Both the position numbers and the translations under genes were made by a program. Positions 21,912 to 35,028 of a stretch of DNA of 62,396 nt are shown one piece after another. Source of the stretch: Krasilnikovozyma curviuscula (lineage: Eukaryota; Basidiomycota; Tremellomycetes; Cystofilobasidiales; Mrakiaceae). The stretch spans positions 1 to 62,396 of the forward strand of contig MVAQ01000118.1 of NCBI GenBank assembly GCA_014825775.1, given 5' to 3'. The notes under the pieces were generated by a model that saw nothing but the letters and a program-made list of their open reading frames with translations, did no database searches and was not told the DNA's origin. The number at the start of each line of letters is the position of its first letter. Position 1 is the first letter of the stretch.

Positions 21912-22907
21912 GGTCGTTGGTGGGAGCTTGGGTGCAATTGGGTCCGAGGTCGGAGGCTCGGTATTTAGTTGCCTGGCGGCGACGAAGTTGGATTTCTTTG
22001 GTGACAGGGATCCACTGAATCCATTTGGGTACATGGAGGAAGGTAAGGGAGTTCTAGAGAGTTCCTGGGCTTCGAATAGAGAAATAGAGCTAGAAGAGCC
22101 AGTTTCAATAATCGTCTAACCGGTCTGTGATGGCTGAAAGCATTTTCGAACAATTTCTCTAGATGTCCTTAACCTCTCCTTCAGACACCTTGTAAAAAAC
22201 TCTTTTTCCCAATTCGCAATTCTATTCAAGTAGGAGATCTCGGGTCAGATCTCGAATTGTTTGACAATCAGTTAGAAACGTCTAGCTCCTGGATTCAAGC
22301 TTCCCAAATTCCAACGGTGATCTGAAGGACTTTATCTCATTTGACATCACCTTGGGAACTATGAACGAGAAACAGAACGATTAGACAAATGTGTGAAGTT
22401 ACTTTGGGGGGCCGCCAAAACGAAAGCTGCATATTTCCCGACAAGTTGAGGTGGGTAGTTCGTCTAGTGATAAAAGTGTAACAGTCATCAGGAAATAGCA
22501 GCGTAAATAAAACTCATAAACCTCTCAGAAGAAACTCAGAGTATGCTGTGAGGTATCCTTTGTTTACAACGCTGATCGGTTCAGCATTGCTACCCCCCTG
22601 TTGTACCAAAATTCCACTGTGTGATGGCCTGTTCCGAACCCGTTTTCTTCAAATTCTCCTTTCTTGGTATCACTGAGGTTTCGAGGTAGAGCTCGAGATT
22701 TCATTTTTTAGCCATCTCATTCCCAAATCGACCTACAATCCGCGCGGATTGCCTTCGAACCGATTCAGCCCTCCTTCACCAGTTTCTCAATACTGTAGGC
22801 AGCCTACCAGTAACTCGAACCAATCGGCAGCAGGATTCTGGGGTGAAGATCACGTATACCTTATCGAGGGGCTTCGTGTAACCTCAGTAGCAGCTCCAGA
22901 GCCAGGG
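21912..22907. other. Divergent promoter region, no gene seen
   Basis: About 1 kb between the minus-strand oxidoreductase and the plus-strand F-BAR/RhoGAP gene. The two promoters must share it. No TATA box, repeat or RNA gene recognised. Confidence 0.5.
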
Positions 22908-25900
22908 ATGGCTGATTTCTTCTCCAGTGGGAACGGGTCTGCTGGTGACATCAAGAAGAACCTGGATCACGAGGGTTACTGTGAGTGAATGTCATTTACT
23001 ACCTGTTTATTGTTTACCTCTTCTAACTCGTGGTCCTTCGATGTGTTTGGTTGCGTGTCTGTTTCGTGCCCACCGTTTTTTTGCACACGCTGCTGCTTGG
23101 ATGAAAATCTAACAGCTCCCACGTCCGAACACGCCCCAGAGCCCTTGACAACACCAGGAGGATCATCTCAGTACTACCCGTCGTCACCATCGTCACCGAA
23201 TTCAGCTTACCCTCCGTCTTCAGGACACGCAAACAACGGCGGTGGTGGACCCACGCTAGGCCATTCGCAGCAAAGCTCCTTCTCCTCAGTCACGACAAAT
23301 GCCACAGCTGTGCCTTCGTCCGAGTTCAGCAGCCTGATATCGACACCCCAGGCGTTCCAACAGAACTCACAGCTGCCACATGTGAGGAATAACTCGAGTG
23401 GGACTATCCAGACGACGGCGTCGAACTCTTCCTTGCTCAACAATGGCGCTAATGGGACCAGCAGCAACAAGCAACGCACTTTTTCATCCGACTCTACCAG
23501 CCCTGCTCAGTTCATGTCTTCCTCTCAGGCAGGTACTGGTGTGGGTTTAGGTGGACAACAACCTCGCACGAGCATAGATGAGCGGAGGGGAACGTTTGAG
23601 GAACGAAGGCGAGGCCACTCCAGGGATTTGAACAACTCCGGTGGCTATTCTTTCAATAAAGCATCTAGTCCTGGCGTTGAGGATCAAACTGGTGGTCTGG
23701 GTATCCTCAATCAGCAGACGGGATTTGACGAGGCCGTCCTCAGGCAGCTGTGCGAGCTCGACGTGAGTTTCCTTTCAGCTCCGTTCTTCTCATTTTCTTC
23801 GCGTTTCTTGTATTGATCCTCAACTTCTAGTGCTCGCTGCCGTTATTAGGAGACCGTATCAAACAGTCTTTATCATCCGCCAAGGTCAGCTCACATGCTT
23901 TTATTCGAGCTTCCTCGAGTCACCGTCGCTAACGACTGTCTACCTACCAAACAGAACGTCTCAAATTTCTTCAGCCAACGTGCTGCTATAGAAGAAAAGT
24001 ATGCCAGAGATCTTTCTGCTCAATGTCGAGAAGCACTAAATTCATACCAAAGGTCCGACGGCAAGGCAGGGTAAGAGCTCCTTCTTTCTACCTACTCCTG
24101 TTTCCAACTAAGTGACTGATGCAATCCCTGACTTTTTACTCTAACTTCCTTGATTTCTTGTGGACTTGATCATCATAGGTCCTTCGTTCAAGCATTTCAA
24201 CAAACGGTCAAGACTCACGAGCAGATTGCCCAAGGCCGACTGCGCTTCGCTAGTCGAATGAACGAGATCGCCAACGATATCAATACAATGAGCAAAGAAG
24301 TGGAGAAGCTAAGGAAGGAACATAAGGAGACTGGAGCTAGATATGAGAGAAACGTCGAGGACGCTCAGGCGACTATGGACAAAGTGCGTTCTCATCACAC
24401 TGCCCCTTTCTCCCCACCGTCTGAAACCGATCTTTACTATATTGTAACAGGCCAAATCGAAATTCGATACGACAGTGGATGAACTAGAAAGACTTCTCAT
24501 AATGAAGGAAGGCGAGAACATGAAGGAGTCCAATATGCACCCGAAATCTTCACCCGCCCTGCAAGGAAACGTTGGATCCAGTGGAGGAAGCTCGGCCGGT
24601 GGGAAGAAGGTTTTGGGGAAGGCTATGACGAAGGGAGCTGGGCTGTTCAAGGGGAAAGGAGCTGCGTCGGTATGTGACTTTGAACTCATTTCTTGTACCT
24701 TCAATCAGCTGAGAGGAGAAGACGACAGAAGCTTATTTTGTTATTTTTTGTGTTTGTGTCATGGTGGTTGTAGATGCAACGACAGGAAGAGGACGTTCGA
24801 CAGAGGATGGCGGCTACTAGTGATCACTTCAGGAAGTCAGTGCTGGATGCCCAGTCTGTTCGTCAAGAATACTTCAACTCTCAGCTACCGAAGATCTTAC
24901 GAGTGAGCTACTTTTTTCTCTAGGGAAATATTTTCCTGGTCTGTCTCGGCTGACATGCTACCTCCTGTTCACCAGTCACTCAAACAAGCTTTGGACGATT
25001 GCGATCTTGGGACTCAATATCATCTGGGACGTTACGCTTTCCTATATGAGAGTACGATGCTTGGTGAAGGCATCTTCATCAGCCCTCTCGACCCTGCGGA
25101 TAGTGAGTGTCTCTTCTTCAAGTCTTCATATTACAATTTGAAGTCTGACCCTTTGAACTTCACCAACATCAGCTACCACCGGCCTGAAAACAATATCGAG
25201 CTCAATCGACAACCGCAGCGACTTCAAACAGTATATGCAGAACTATATTGTCGCCAGAGGTGGTGTGCCTAGAGGACCTCGTCGAGATGGACCTTACGAT
25301 GACAACTACGTAAGTAAACAAGACCATTGTGTTCTTTTCCAAGCTATTCCGTCTGACAAGGTGATTCAATCTGTAATACAGGTTCCTCCTCTTCCCCCAC
25401 ATGTCCTCCAATCCCAACAACAGCAACAGTACCAGGCGTCTCTCGCCGACGGCACCGCTTCAAACCAACAAAACGGTGCAGTCCCAAACCACAAAGCGGT
25501 CTTTGGTGTTGATTTGACCGATTTGATGATGAGAGATGGTGATGAGGTTCCGAAGATACTGGAAGTTTGTACGAAGGCTATCGAAGAACGAGGTCAGTGA
25601 CAACTTTACAGGGAATGACACTTTCCAACAAAACTATTGATGGCTAACGCCATACTTCTCTCTCTTAGGTCTACAATCAATGGGTATCTATCGATTGTCA
25701 GGCACGACCTCAGTAGTTCAGAAACTGAAGGGAGTCCTTGATAAAGGTCAGTTCTCCTCATACAGCGTCGGCTTCTAAAAACTCACCAGCTCTTTTGATC
25801 CCCTTGTTTAGATGTTGATTCGGTTGATCTGATGAATGACGAGCAGTTCGGTGACATCAACGTGGTCGCTTCCACGCTGAAACTCTGGTTCAGAGAACTC

Positions 25901-26388
25901 CCTGAGCCGTTGTTTACCTTTGGACTGTATGATAACTTTATTGAAGCAGCTAGTGAGTACTGATTTTCTCGCTCAAATGTATCTGTTACCTGATTTTTGC
26001 CTTCTGCTTATTATAGAAACTGAGAACGATCGCCTGCGGCATATCAGGATGCATGAACAAGTCAACGAGCTTCCTGACGCTAATTACGCAGCCTTGAAGT
26101 TCTTCATGTGCCATCTGTACAAGTGAGTTTTCCTCTCTCTTTTTCCATTGTCCGTTTCATAACCAGGATTCTCACATCACTCTCACCCTTTCTAGGATTC
26201 GATCGCAGGAGTCCATCAATCAAATGTCAGCTTCGAATCTCTCAATCGTTTTTGGTCCAACACTCTTCAGATCGCCTCCGACAGATGCCGACCCGAGTGG
26301 ACTTGGAGCTGGAACACTCAGCAACATGAGTTTCGAGTGTAAAGCGGTGGAGACCATCTTGCTGAAGTATGAGGAGATTTTCGTGTAG
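22908..26388 (+). CDS. RGD1: F-BAR/RhoGAP protein, Rgd1-like
   Basis: GTPase-activating protein for Rho-type GTPases, recruited to curved, phosphoinositide-rich membrane by its F-BAR domain; in budding yeast Rgd1 acts on Rho3/Rho4 in polarity and wall-stress responses. Multi-exon gene starting [18 protein letters not shown]. About 270 residues of Ser/Thr/Asn/Gln-rich disorder come first. Then the F-BAR region: [46 protein letters not shown]-type helices, [15 protein letters not shown], and [21 protein letters not shown] Gln/Pro linker leads to the RhoGAP domain, with [20 protein letters not shown], the arginine finger in [50 protein letters not shown], and [16 protein letters not shown]. Stop after KYEEIFV. 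All RhoGAP signature blocks are intact. Confidence 0.92.
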
Positions 26389-27576
26389 ATGCTCGATTGA
26401 TAAATGAGTATAGTTTTTTTTAGGAGTATGAGACTCCCATTGCTGTAGTAAAAACCGTAGATTCTTTCGTTACGGACGGTTGCTTCACGACTTGCTTCTC
26501 GTACCGCACCGCCTTGCTCTGAAAATTCTCTTTGTTTATCACACTGTTTCTTTTACCTTTTCTTCATTCAGTTGTGTTTTGGTATTTTACGCTGCATTAC
26601 TCCATTTACATCTCTCTTCATGCCATTTTAAGATCAAAAGTGCGTTCTACTAAGCATTCTCACTAGCGAGGCTCCTCAGAATCCGTCATCCTCCTGGCGT
26701 GCTTCACGTTCGCCTCCTTCAGCAATTGAACCACTTTTCTTTACTTCTTGCCATCCAGTGTTACTGAAAAATTAAATTGCTGCGTTCAATCGAAGGCTAG
26801 TCGACGACACGAGGATCCTTCTGCGAGGATGAGATGTCTGACGGTAATTTCAGAGAAGAGAAATTTTGCCAGAACTGTACATATGCAATATAACGTTCAA
26901 GTCCAAGTCTATATGAAGCCATGCGTGTGTTTCAAGAGTGGGTCGTTGTGAAGCATTGGTCAGATGTAAACAACAGTTTTGACGACGGTAGCGGCAAGTC
27001 AAAGTGACCGGAAGCTTCAGCAAATATTTTACTTGCCAATTGGCACTCAATAGAGTAAGTTCAAGAGTTGTAAATCCATGAGCTACACCAGCACAGAAAC
27101 CACACCGTACTTAAGCGGCTTGCCGATCGCATCGAAAGAGGTTCACTTCTCAAACGCTATTGGGGACGTTCCCACACATACTTTCAGAGCGATTGAATCT
27201 TGCCGCTACTTGACTGAAGAGATGCGAGACCATTCTGTACACTCGCCCTATCAAGAGTAAGGAGTGTGCTCGCTGAAATCGTCGCTTGATTGCAAATTAG
27301 ATGTAAATTAGAACGCCGGTCAACTCGAGTGGCGCTCAACCGATTTACACAATCCTTTCTTCCACAAACCCCAACTACAGCTGTCCAGAATCATTCTCTA
27401 TACCCAGAAGAACACCCTGTAACGAAGTTGACGCGTCTTCCTAACGTTTTTGAACAGGTTTTGACGCGCTCAAAAAATCAAAATTGCGGTAGCTCGCGCC
27501 GAGGGAGTGGGCCCGCCCAAATGGAGCTGGTCATCTCCTAAGCGTCTTCAAACCACTTCTCACCCTTCCTTTCAGC
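26389..27576. other. Intergenic, 1.2 kb, no gene seen
   Basis: Between two plus-strand genes. Short open frames only, none extendable by splicing. Contains the terminator of RGD1 and the promoter of the MCT-like transporter, but no specific element was recognised. Confidence 0.5.
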
Positions 27577-29834
27577 ATGTCCAGTTACGATGAAGACTCG
27601 AGTGATGAGATCACGTTAGCAGCTATGCCGCTGCATGATGATCTCTACCATTCAGTCTTGAAGAAGTCCAATTCTGAGCTTAAGTGCTGCTCTTCGAGTT
27701 TCGACGGGAAAACACCAATTGATGAGAAGGAAACCATGGACTTTGCTTCGTTTTCTGCCGTCCATGAACTCACAAAGGAAGAATTACCAATTGGACTTGC
27801 TCAAAAGGATGAGAATGAGTTGGAAGGACTGAGTGATTCTGACTATCCTGACGGAGGTTGGGGTAAGGAAATTTTATCAACTCGTCCTTGTCCGCAACGT
27901 TGTCAAAAATTCTGACGCCGCGCTTCGCTTTCATTCACAGAGGCTTGGTCAGTGGTTTTGGGAGCAGGGTGCACGCTGTTTTGTGTCTTGGGAATGATGG
28001 CTGGATACGGTGCGTTCGTTTTCTAGCTGCAGTCTTGATTGTAGGTACGGCGGGGCGCTCGCTGACTCTATTCGGAATGGTCGTCCAGGTGCATTCAATT
28101 CGTATTACCAGACCTCCAGTCTTCCCATATCTCAATCGCCGACGTCCGCTATTGCTGGAGTGGGCAGTGTACAGTCGTTCGTCTGCCAATTCGGTGTCAT
28201 TGCGATTGGACCCATCTTTGACAGGACAGGTGAGTCGCATTATTCTTCCGGTACGCGCTCCGAGGTTGCGACTGACCCCTGATTCCATCCTTGTCTAAAC
28301 AGGACCCAGACCTTTGATGATTTCTGGATCTGTGCTCTTTGTTGCGGGGCTGTTTGCGACATCTTTCTGTCGAGAACTTTGGCAGTTTATGCTGGCACAG
28401 GGAATAACCATGGTTCGTGGATGACATCTCACTTTTTTCATCTCTTCGCTTCTTTCCTGCACTTAGCTATGCAGCGATAATTATATCTCAGTATCTCCCA
28501 TGAAGTTGGGCCTTGACGCCGTAGAAGCAGAGTGTTTGACATTGTACGTCGCCGTGAAACTGACACCACACCCCCTTTTTTCTCTACAGGGACTCGGAAT
28601 GTCATTCATCTTTGTGCTTCCGATGACTGTAGTGAATACTTGGTTCTTAAAAAATCGTGGTCTTGCACTGTGAGTTTTTATTTCCGGCCGACGGACAACT
28701 TGTCGACGCTCCATCTCATCTTTCCCCACTCTGCTTTACTTCGCACATCGCAGGGGCATTACCATCGCCTGCCCATCACTTGGCGCAATTGTCTGGCCAC
28801 TCATGATCAACTCGCTACCGCCGATAATAGGTTTTGGCTGGACGGTCAGAGTGATCGGCTTCATGTCGATCTTCTTCCTGAGTGTCGGATGTGTTCTGCT
28901 GCGAACGCGTTTGCCTCCCACTCCAAGACGTACTCTCTTCAACCTCAAGTCATTCAAGAACCTTAACTATTGTATTCTCACATTTGGAAGCGCTACATTC
29001 CAATTTGGAGTAAGTTCTGTATTCTTGGCTCTGTGCGGGCTGCAGCAATCGCTGCTTTCCAAGGCTATCGTCCCGAAACGCCTTCCACGCCGTATTCTTC
29101 TTCAAATGGATTCTTACCTGTCATTTTTGTGGTAGTACTTCTACGGCCTATACTTCATCCAAACATACACTAGAGACAAAGGCTTCGCTCACTTTGCACC
29201 GTACACCGTCATGCTCCTCAACGGCTGCTCTGGTCTCGGACGAATCCTCATCGGTATCCTGGCTGATTACACTGGTAGATTCAACGCGATCAGCTTCTTC
29301 GTCACATTTGCGGGAGTGATGATGTTTATCTGGATTCAATGTACTACTCTGCCTACCATCATCGTCTTCACCATCCTCTATGGATTCACTGCTGTAAGTA
29401 GCCAAATCCGTTCCTCCATGTCCAAGGTTTTGTCACTGACAGCCTATCTATATTTCCGATCTCACCTTGCATCTTTCCAGGGCGCCTTCGCTTCTCTGCA
29501 AATGGCATGTTTAGCTGAGCTTTGTGACGACATGCGTGATCTTGGAACTGATGTAAGTCGCGCTGTATTCGAGTTGCCTCTCTATGCAATGCTGATTGGT
29601 TGGTTATATCTGTCGTTACGTTTCCTATTGCAGGTCGCGCAATCAATCTGTGTCGGCTCCTTTTTCTTGGTCGGTTCTCCGATATCTGGCGTTATCCTCG
29701 GGTCACATCCACTTCAGAACTTCACCAAGGCCCTCATCGTCAACGGAATCTGCATTTTGATCACAGGATTCTCGTTCTTGGCGATCCGGATCAGAAAACA
29801 GAAGCATTTGCCCAAAGGTGCTTGGGTGCTATAG
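27577..29834 (+). CDS. Monocarboxylate transporter-like MFS permease
   Basis: About nine exons. The first 95 residues are acidic and cytosolic (MSSYDEDSSDEITLAAM to LEGLSDSDYPDGGW). DGGWEAW is the MCT-family entry motif before TM1, which reads VVLGAGCTLFCVLGMMAGYG. Twelve hydrophobic helices follow, including IGPIFDRTGPRPLMISGSVL (loop 2-3, D-R-x-G-x-R), ITMGLGMSFIFVLPMTVV, GLALGITIACPSLGAIVWPL and ILTFGSATFQFGYFYGLYF. A second DGGW-like half-repeat is seen at GRILIGILADYTGRFNAI, and the last helix reads LIVNGICILITGFSFLAIRI. Ends KHLPKGAWVL. Fungal Mch-type members include transporters of riboflavin or other substrates, so monocarboxylates cannot be assumed. The exact joins of the late exons were checked by frame only. 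Confidence 0.87.
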
Positions 29835-30855
29835 TAGTTCTGGAGAAGTGGCATAACTTTCTTCTGAAGGTCGTGATCGCTACTATACCAGATACTTTAC
29901 CTTCCTGCTTGAACGATCTAGCACTTGTTTTCCTCATCTCTCTTCTTAATCCTCTTCCCTTTCTATTTCATTTGTTTCTGCTCCTTTCCTTGTCCCATCA
30001 CCGTCTTTGTTGGCAACAATTAATTTTATTTCTTCCGAACTCTCCCGTGTTTTTCGCTGTTCCTTCATTTGTTTTCCCATCTCTATTTTATCTCGTTGCA
30101 TTGACTCTAAACTCGGACTCACACAATCATTTGTATATCATCTAGCCCCACTTGCATGGTTTTTTATATTTCCCATACACACTGCTCCTAGATCTAAACA
30201 TCCTAATTGATATTTTCTTCCTCTATATATCATACTTAATGCCTCAGGCCAGCTTACCGCTCGCAAGGCTGGTGCTCATTGCTGATCGAACCACAACGTT
30301 CCTATCCAATATTTACGATTTCTTTCCAAACCCTTGCTCTCATTCTGTTTTGAAAATGGCTACAAAGCCTGGGAAACCTTTCGATTTTCAGTGACCTCAG
30401 CTCAGCGTCATTTCTGTGAGCACGAGGAGATACTCAGTAAGGCTCCAGATATACATGTTGTTCACCGGTGATGAAGAAGCTAGGCTGCCTCTCTCTCAGC
30501 CCACTTAATATTCGACCTTGTGGGACTGCAGTTCCCATCAATCGGCCCTCAGCCAGTAATACAGCAGGAATTATAAGCTCGATATTAGGTTCTATAAGGG
30601 GTTCACCACGACTGAATGGCGCCAGATTCAAGGCGCATAGCACGCCAGATTTTTCTGGTTTACGGTTTCGTGGTTCATTTCTCAGGAATATATTCTAATC
30701 TGATATTTTTCGTATTATCAATCCACGGACGCCTTCTCATTTGTGTTGGAAAAAAGAGTCGGAATATCGCAAGTAAACGCCACCGACGTTCATCAAGTTC
30801 TCCTCGCCCACACCACAGTATTGACTTGGAGCCGACTCCAACAGTCTCTGACACA
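29835..30855. other. Intergenic, 1 kb, no gene seen
   Basis: Between the MCT-like gene and YPI1. The left half is T/C-rich and has frames of hydrophobic composition without gene structure; it is probably 3' untranslated sequence. No elements recognised. Confidence 0.5.
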
Positions 30856-31432
30856 ATGCAAGCCGTACATCCTCGTCAAGCGTGAGTCCTGTTTGTTGTT
30901 ATTTTTCAGCTTTGAGACTTCTATGCTGATGTTCCCTTTCGTTCTGTGTCTCATTGCTTTCTGTCGCCAGAGGAACGAGCAGTCAAACGGTGGAACGAGT
31001 CGAACAGCGCTCTCCTTCGCCAGCTGTGCCAAGTGAAGTCGGTGTTCTTCGACTACGAGGGAAAGGTAAAGGCAAAGCTGTTGATGGTGAGGGTGAAGAC
31101 ACAGGGAAGGGAGTGAAGTGGGTTGAAGGGACGATTGATAATGAAGGAATGGGCAAAAAGAAATCCAAAAGTACGTCTACTGCTCCAATTTTCCTCCATG
31201 GACAATATGAAGATCAGCTCTAATAGCTACTGTGGTCGCTACAGAGTGTTGTATTTACCATAAACCACGTCCCTTCGACGAGTCGTCATCGGATGAGTCT
31301 TCAGAAGGCGAAGACGCTCCCGAATCCAATCCCAAACGGAAACCTCGTCGAAGCCACCACCACGAACACGATGACGAATGTGGTGGAATTGTACCTTCTA
31401 GTAAACCTAATAAGCTCGATGGTGGAAATTAG
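30856..31432 (+). CDS. YPI1: Type 1 phosphatase inhibitor Ypi1
   Basis: Inhibitor and nuclear regulatory subunit of PP1 (Glc7), orthologue of PPP1R11/inhibitor-3; with Sds22 it controls PP1 assembly and localisation. Three exons: MQAVHPRQ, then GTSSQTVERVEQRSPSPAVP to MGKKKSK, then KCCIYHKPRPFDESSS to the stop. Diagnostic sequence: VLRLRG, then GVKWVEGTIDNEGMGKKKSK (the docking V-x-W followed by DNE-MGKK) and KCCIYHKP. The C-terminal tail is acidic then basic (DESSEGEDAPES; KRKPRRSHHHEHDDECGG), as in fungal orthologues. Compact, complete gene with no missing block. A protein with a PP1-type RVSF motif is encoded 11 kb upstream, but the genes are not obviously co-regulated. Confidence 0.93.
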
Positions 31433-32925
31433 CGAGGATGTCGGGGAGTTTCTATGCGGAGAGGTGGTTCGCGAGAAGAGCGGAGAAGAGACGCTTGATG
31501 TGAGTCCTTCTGTCTGCGCAATGGTCTACTCTGTTCAACATGATCTGTTCCTGATGTATATTCTCTATTTTCAGATATCTAAGGCTGTCTTTTGAATTAT
31601 TCCTCAGACAGTGCAGTCTGCTCCTCTTACTGCCGAAATACCGGCTAACGCTTCCCTGCTGCTTTGCATTTGTTGTCAAGATCATTTAACGTGTACTCTT
31701 TATCAACTATAGAGTAAGGAGGTGCTTGGTGGGGCTACAAACTAGGTACTATTAGGATTAAAAGCAGGAACACATAATCGCGGGTATCCCAAGGTCAATT
31801 TTGAGTCATTCTCTATGGCCGACCTTTAACAACTTTTAACGGAGGTAGAAACAGTCATATAAGTTTCAGTGTAATACAAATATACCAACCATGCTCTTAT
31901 AGAGTCGCAAGCTCGCTGCCGCACCCTCTCGTCACGATAAGCTGAATTATCTATTGAAGACGAATGGAGAGGGATGGCCCGAGAGATACCACTCATCGCG
32001 AATCTCTCTTCCGTTAACGGATCAACGGCTCAAATCGCCTGTCGAACCCCCCACGCAACTCTAGTCATTAGGTCGACGTTCTCGGTCGAGACCCAAACAC
32101 ATCTCTCCGTCGAGGCCGACCCGAACCGTGAGCCCCTGTTTCAGGGTGGTCCGAGGAATCCAGCAAACAACACCAAGTTTCTGGAATGAGAAAGTGCTGG
32201 AAAGCTAGGGAATTTCAGCAGCCATCAGAGATAAGTATTGATACCGTGCAAGCTCAAGCAATGAACTTGCGACTCTGCGACACAAGAGATGGGGTTTAAT
32301 GTGGATAATTACTTGTGAATGTGTACGGCACAGAATTTTACTGTATTTGTTCCAGAAACAGCTACACGATACAATATGTTTTTGAAGGTTTAAAAAGAAG
32401 CTGCTGAAGTACTTGTTTGTGATGATGTAGCAATAAACAGAAACCAGAGATGAACCGCGTAAACTAATAGAAATACATCTTTCCTAGACGGAAGGAAATA
32501 CAAGTGAGATGAACGTGGGAAATGATGACAGGAGATAAAGCACTCTGGGTCCAGCATGGGAAAGTAGTGGCAAAGACCCGTGTACCTAGGTGCCAGCTGG
32601 GCGAGAACTGGCGGGACGCCTTAAATAGTTAGGGCGATATTAGCTGATGGCAGTTTGGGCTGTAGAATTGTGAAACAAAGGAAGACCGTTTAAGAAGCAC
32701 ATTTGGTCGAACTGTGGCTGCTGCTGTCTTTCTGTTGTTTAGTCATGCAGGGAAGGAAGGTAGGTTCTGGGAGGAATAAGAGCACACAGCTGTAGTGAAT
32801 TGGGGTTGTGATGGAAGAAGACATGGAGGTTGACGAGGAGGGCCCCTGTCGATGGTAGGTGTAGAAGCGAGAAGCGAAAGTGGTGATGGTCCAGGCGTTA
32901 CGAAGGCAGATGACAAGTCAAAAGC
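31433..32925. other. Intergenic between convergent genes, no gene seen
   Basis: About 1.5 kb. No open frame with protein-like composition. Short tRNA-like words (gatggcccgagaga, gtcgaacccc) near 31970-32055 were examined and do not fold as a tRNA. The rest should be 3' untranslated sequence of YPI1 and of the zinc-finger gene. Confidence 0.5.
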
Positions 32926-35028
32926 CTAACGCTGACTTTCCGCGGAAGAAGGAGGGTTGTCATCATCTTCCTGAGAAAGTGGAGTAGGCTCCTGGTCGTA
33001 GGATGGAGTGAATGCCCGTTCTACACCTTGGAAATGCTGGTTACTAGATTTAACCGCCGCCGCCCTTCCTTGGATGATCGCCTGCTGCTGGTGTTGTTGA
33101 AACATCCAGGGTGGAGGCTGAAATTGAGGTTGGAAATGATGTTGTAGCATAGAGTGGTCTGGGTAAGCCACGTGAGAAGAATATTGAGGGTGTTCAATAT
33201 ACGCTCCAGTTTCACCCGAAGGCTGATACGCATCCAGCTGACCCGGCTGTTGGTACGAGGATGAGGTCGAGGATGAGGATCTTGGACGCGAAGATGCTGA
33301 TATCTGACGGGTGAGAGCTGGCTCCTCGGAGGGAGGAAGATTGGGGGGTGGCTGGCCAGCGTGAAGTTTGTGCTGAGTAAGGGAAACAAAAAGGGGTCTA
33401 GATTTAGAGACGGGATTCACACACGACAAGAAGAAGTGAACTAATCAAAATAACCTTGCTCACAATATGACGTTTCATGTTACTCAGCACAGTGAACTTC
33501 TTCCCACACCCGTAAGAGCAAGTGAACGCTGTAAGAACAAAACAGCTGTCAGTCAAGTAGACTCGAGGCCACAACGGTAGCTGACTCAGGGAAAGGATAC
33601 TCACGTCGTTCCTTCGTATGGACTGTCATATGTGTCTTCAAGGCACTTGGTCGTTGGAAGACCTTGTCGCAATGCTCACTGCAGCCATCCAGAAAAACAA
33701 ACGGACGCGAGTCAGTGAACTTGTGACAGCAGACAGGCGACAAGTCTGAAGGTCACGACTCACCACTTGTGACCCTTCTTCTTCCCACCAGCTGAAGAAG
33801 CAGGTGTGCTGGTGCTACAGAAGCTGGTGACCGTCTTCAGTATAGGTGGCTTGTCTACAGGGGAGAACTCTGGATCGCGGAGGTCGGACTCAGGGGATGC
33901 ACCAGAACCAGGCGAGCCAGTGGATGCCTCTTCGACATCTTCACCACTCTGCCAGTTGTGAAGTTCCATCCCACCTCCGCCTCCTCTTCCAGCTTCTTCA
34001 GGACGCTCGCCTCCTGTCTCAGTCTCGGAATCAACCGAAGAAACATGTGGGGGGAAGTTGAACTGGGGGGAGCCGACCGTGCTGTTGGTCAGGTTGAGCG
34101 AGTTGGCGTTGCTGAGATGACTGAAGTCAAACGAATGCTGGTGTATACCGCTGCCGATAGACGGTGGAAGTGACGATGAAGTAGGCGCGTTGTGTCCGGG
34201 AGAGGAGTCGCGAGGGAGCGACGACGCCAGACCGAAGTCAGAACCGCGATGGTGTGAGGACAGCCGCAGGTCCATAAGCCCGTCATGGTGGTTCAAGAAG
34301 GGGGAATGGTTGAAAGACTGAGGCGAAGAAGGTGTAGCCAAACTGATGCTGCTTGCTGCCGATGTTGGCCTACTGAGACCTCCGGCAGAAGATGAAGATG
34401 AGGTCGACCCTCTGAAGTCCCAGTGGTTTCGAGCAGGCTGATGCATCAGCGGGTTGCTGAACCGCGCACCAATCAATGGGAGGGGTGGTTGAGACGGGGG
34501 GAATGACAGTTGCGAAGACGAGGGGGAAGGCTGAGAATGGAACGGTTGCGACGCGCCGAGGGGGGAGTATTGCCCGTATTGGTGAGGCTGGATGTAAGAG
34601 TTCCCAGAAACACTCATGGGGAGGCCATTGAAGGCGAAGGTGGACAGCCCTGGAGCGCTCAACGGGTTGGCAGGCACAGACGACACGCTCGGTTGAGCCT
34701 GAGCGGTCCGCCGAACTTCAGCTGGAAGGTCGAAGGGGCTTCTGGGCGGAATCGAGTTCGTGGGGAACGAAGGGCGGAAGTGTTGCTGCTGCTGTGGATG
34801 TTGTTGCTGTGTTGGTAGACCAGACGATGGGGCACCCCAAGGGTACTCTTGCATCGATGGATGCGGCTGGGGAGTTGGACCACCATCTTCCCACCCTTGT
34901 TGCGGAGAAACGTGGTCGTGACCGTTGCCATCCGGATGCCGTCGTTCATCCTCCTGGATGGACGACAGCCGCAAGCTGGGGGCCGCATCGTTGGAACCAG
35001 TGTCGAATGGCGGGTTGGTAAAATCCAT
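32926..35028 (-). CDS. C2H2 zinc-finger transcription factor, two fingers
   Basis: Start chosen at 35028 (MDFTNPPFDTGSNDAAP). The frame stays open upstream to an ATG at 35298, so a 90-residue extension is possible. About 420 residues are Ser/Pro/Gln-rich and disordered, suited to activation or repression. Then two adjacent fingers read through small exons: finger 1 CEHCDKVFQRPSALKTHMTV (then H; C-x2-C-x12-H-x3-H), the linker TKERP in place of TGEKP, and finger 2 CSYGCGKKFTVLSNMKRHI (C-x4-C-x12-H-x4-H). The first Cys of finger 1 and the Pro of the linker are split by introns. The C-terminus (about 160 aa) is Pro/Gln/His-rich and ends SAESQR. Two-finger factors of this form are common basidiomycete regulators; the target genes cannot be told. 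Confidence 0.86.

Noticed and set aside
30954..31223. LRLRG in the Ypi1 frame as a third member of the LRLRGGG family
   Set aside because: The surrounding sequence is the conserved PP1 inhibitor core (VLRLRG, DNEGMGKKKSK), the second Gly is Lys, and there is no Cys-rich tail of the same form; the similarity is coincidental.
31970..32060. tRNA-like words (gatggcccgagaga and gtcgaacccc)
   Set aside because: They resemble A and B boxes loosely, but no cloverleaf with a paired acceptor stem and T arm can be drawn on either strand.
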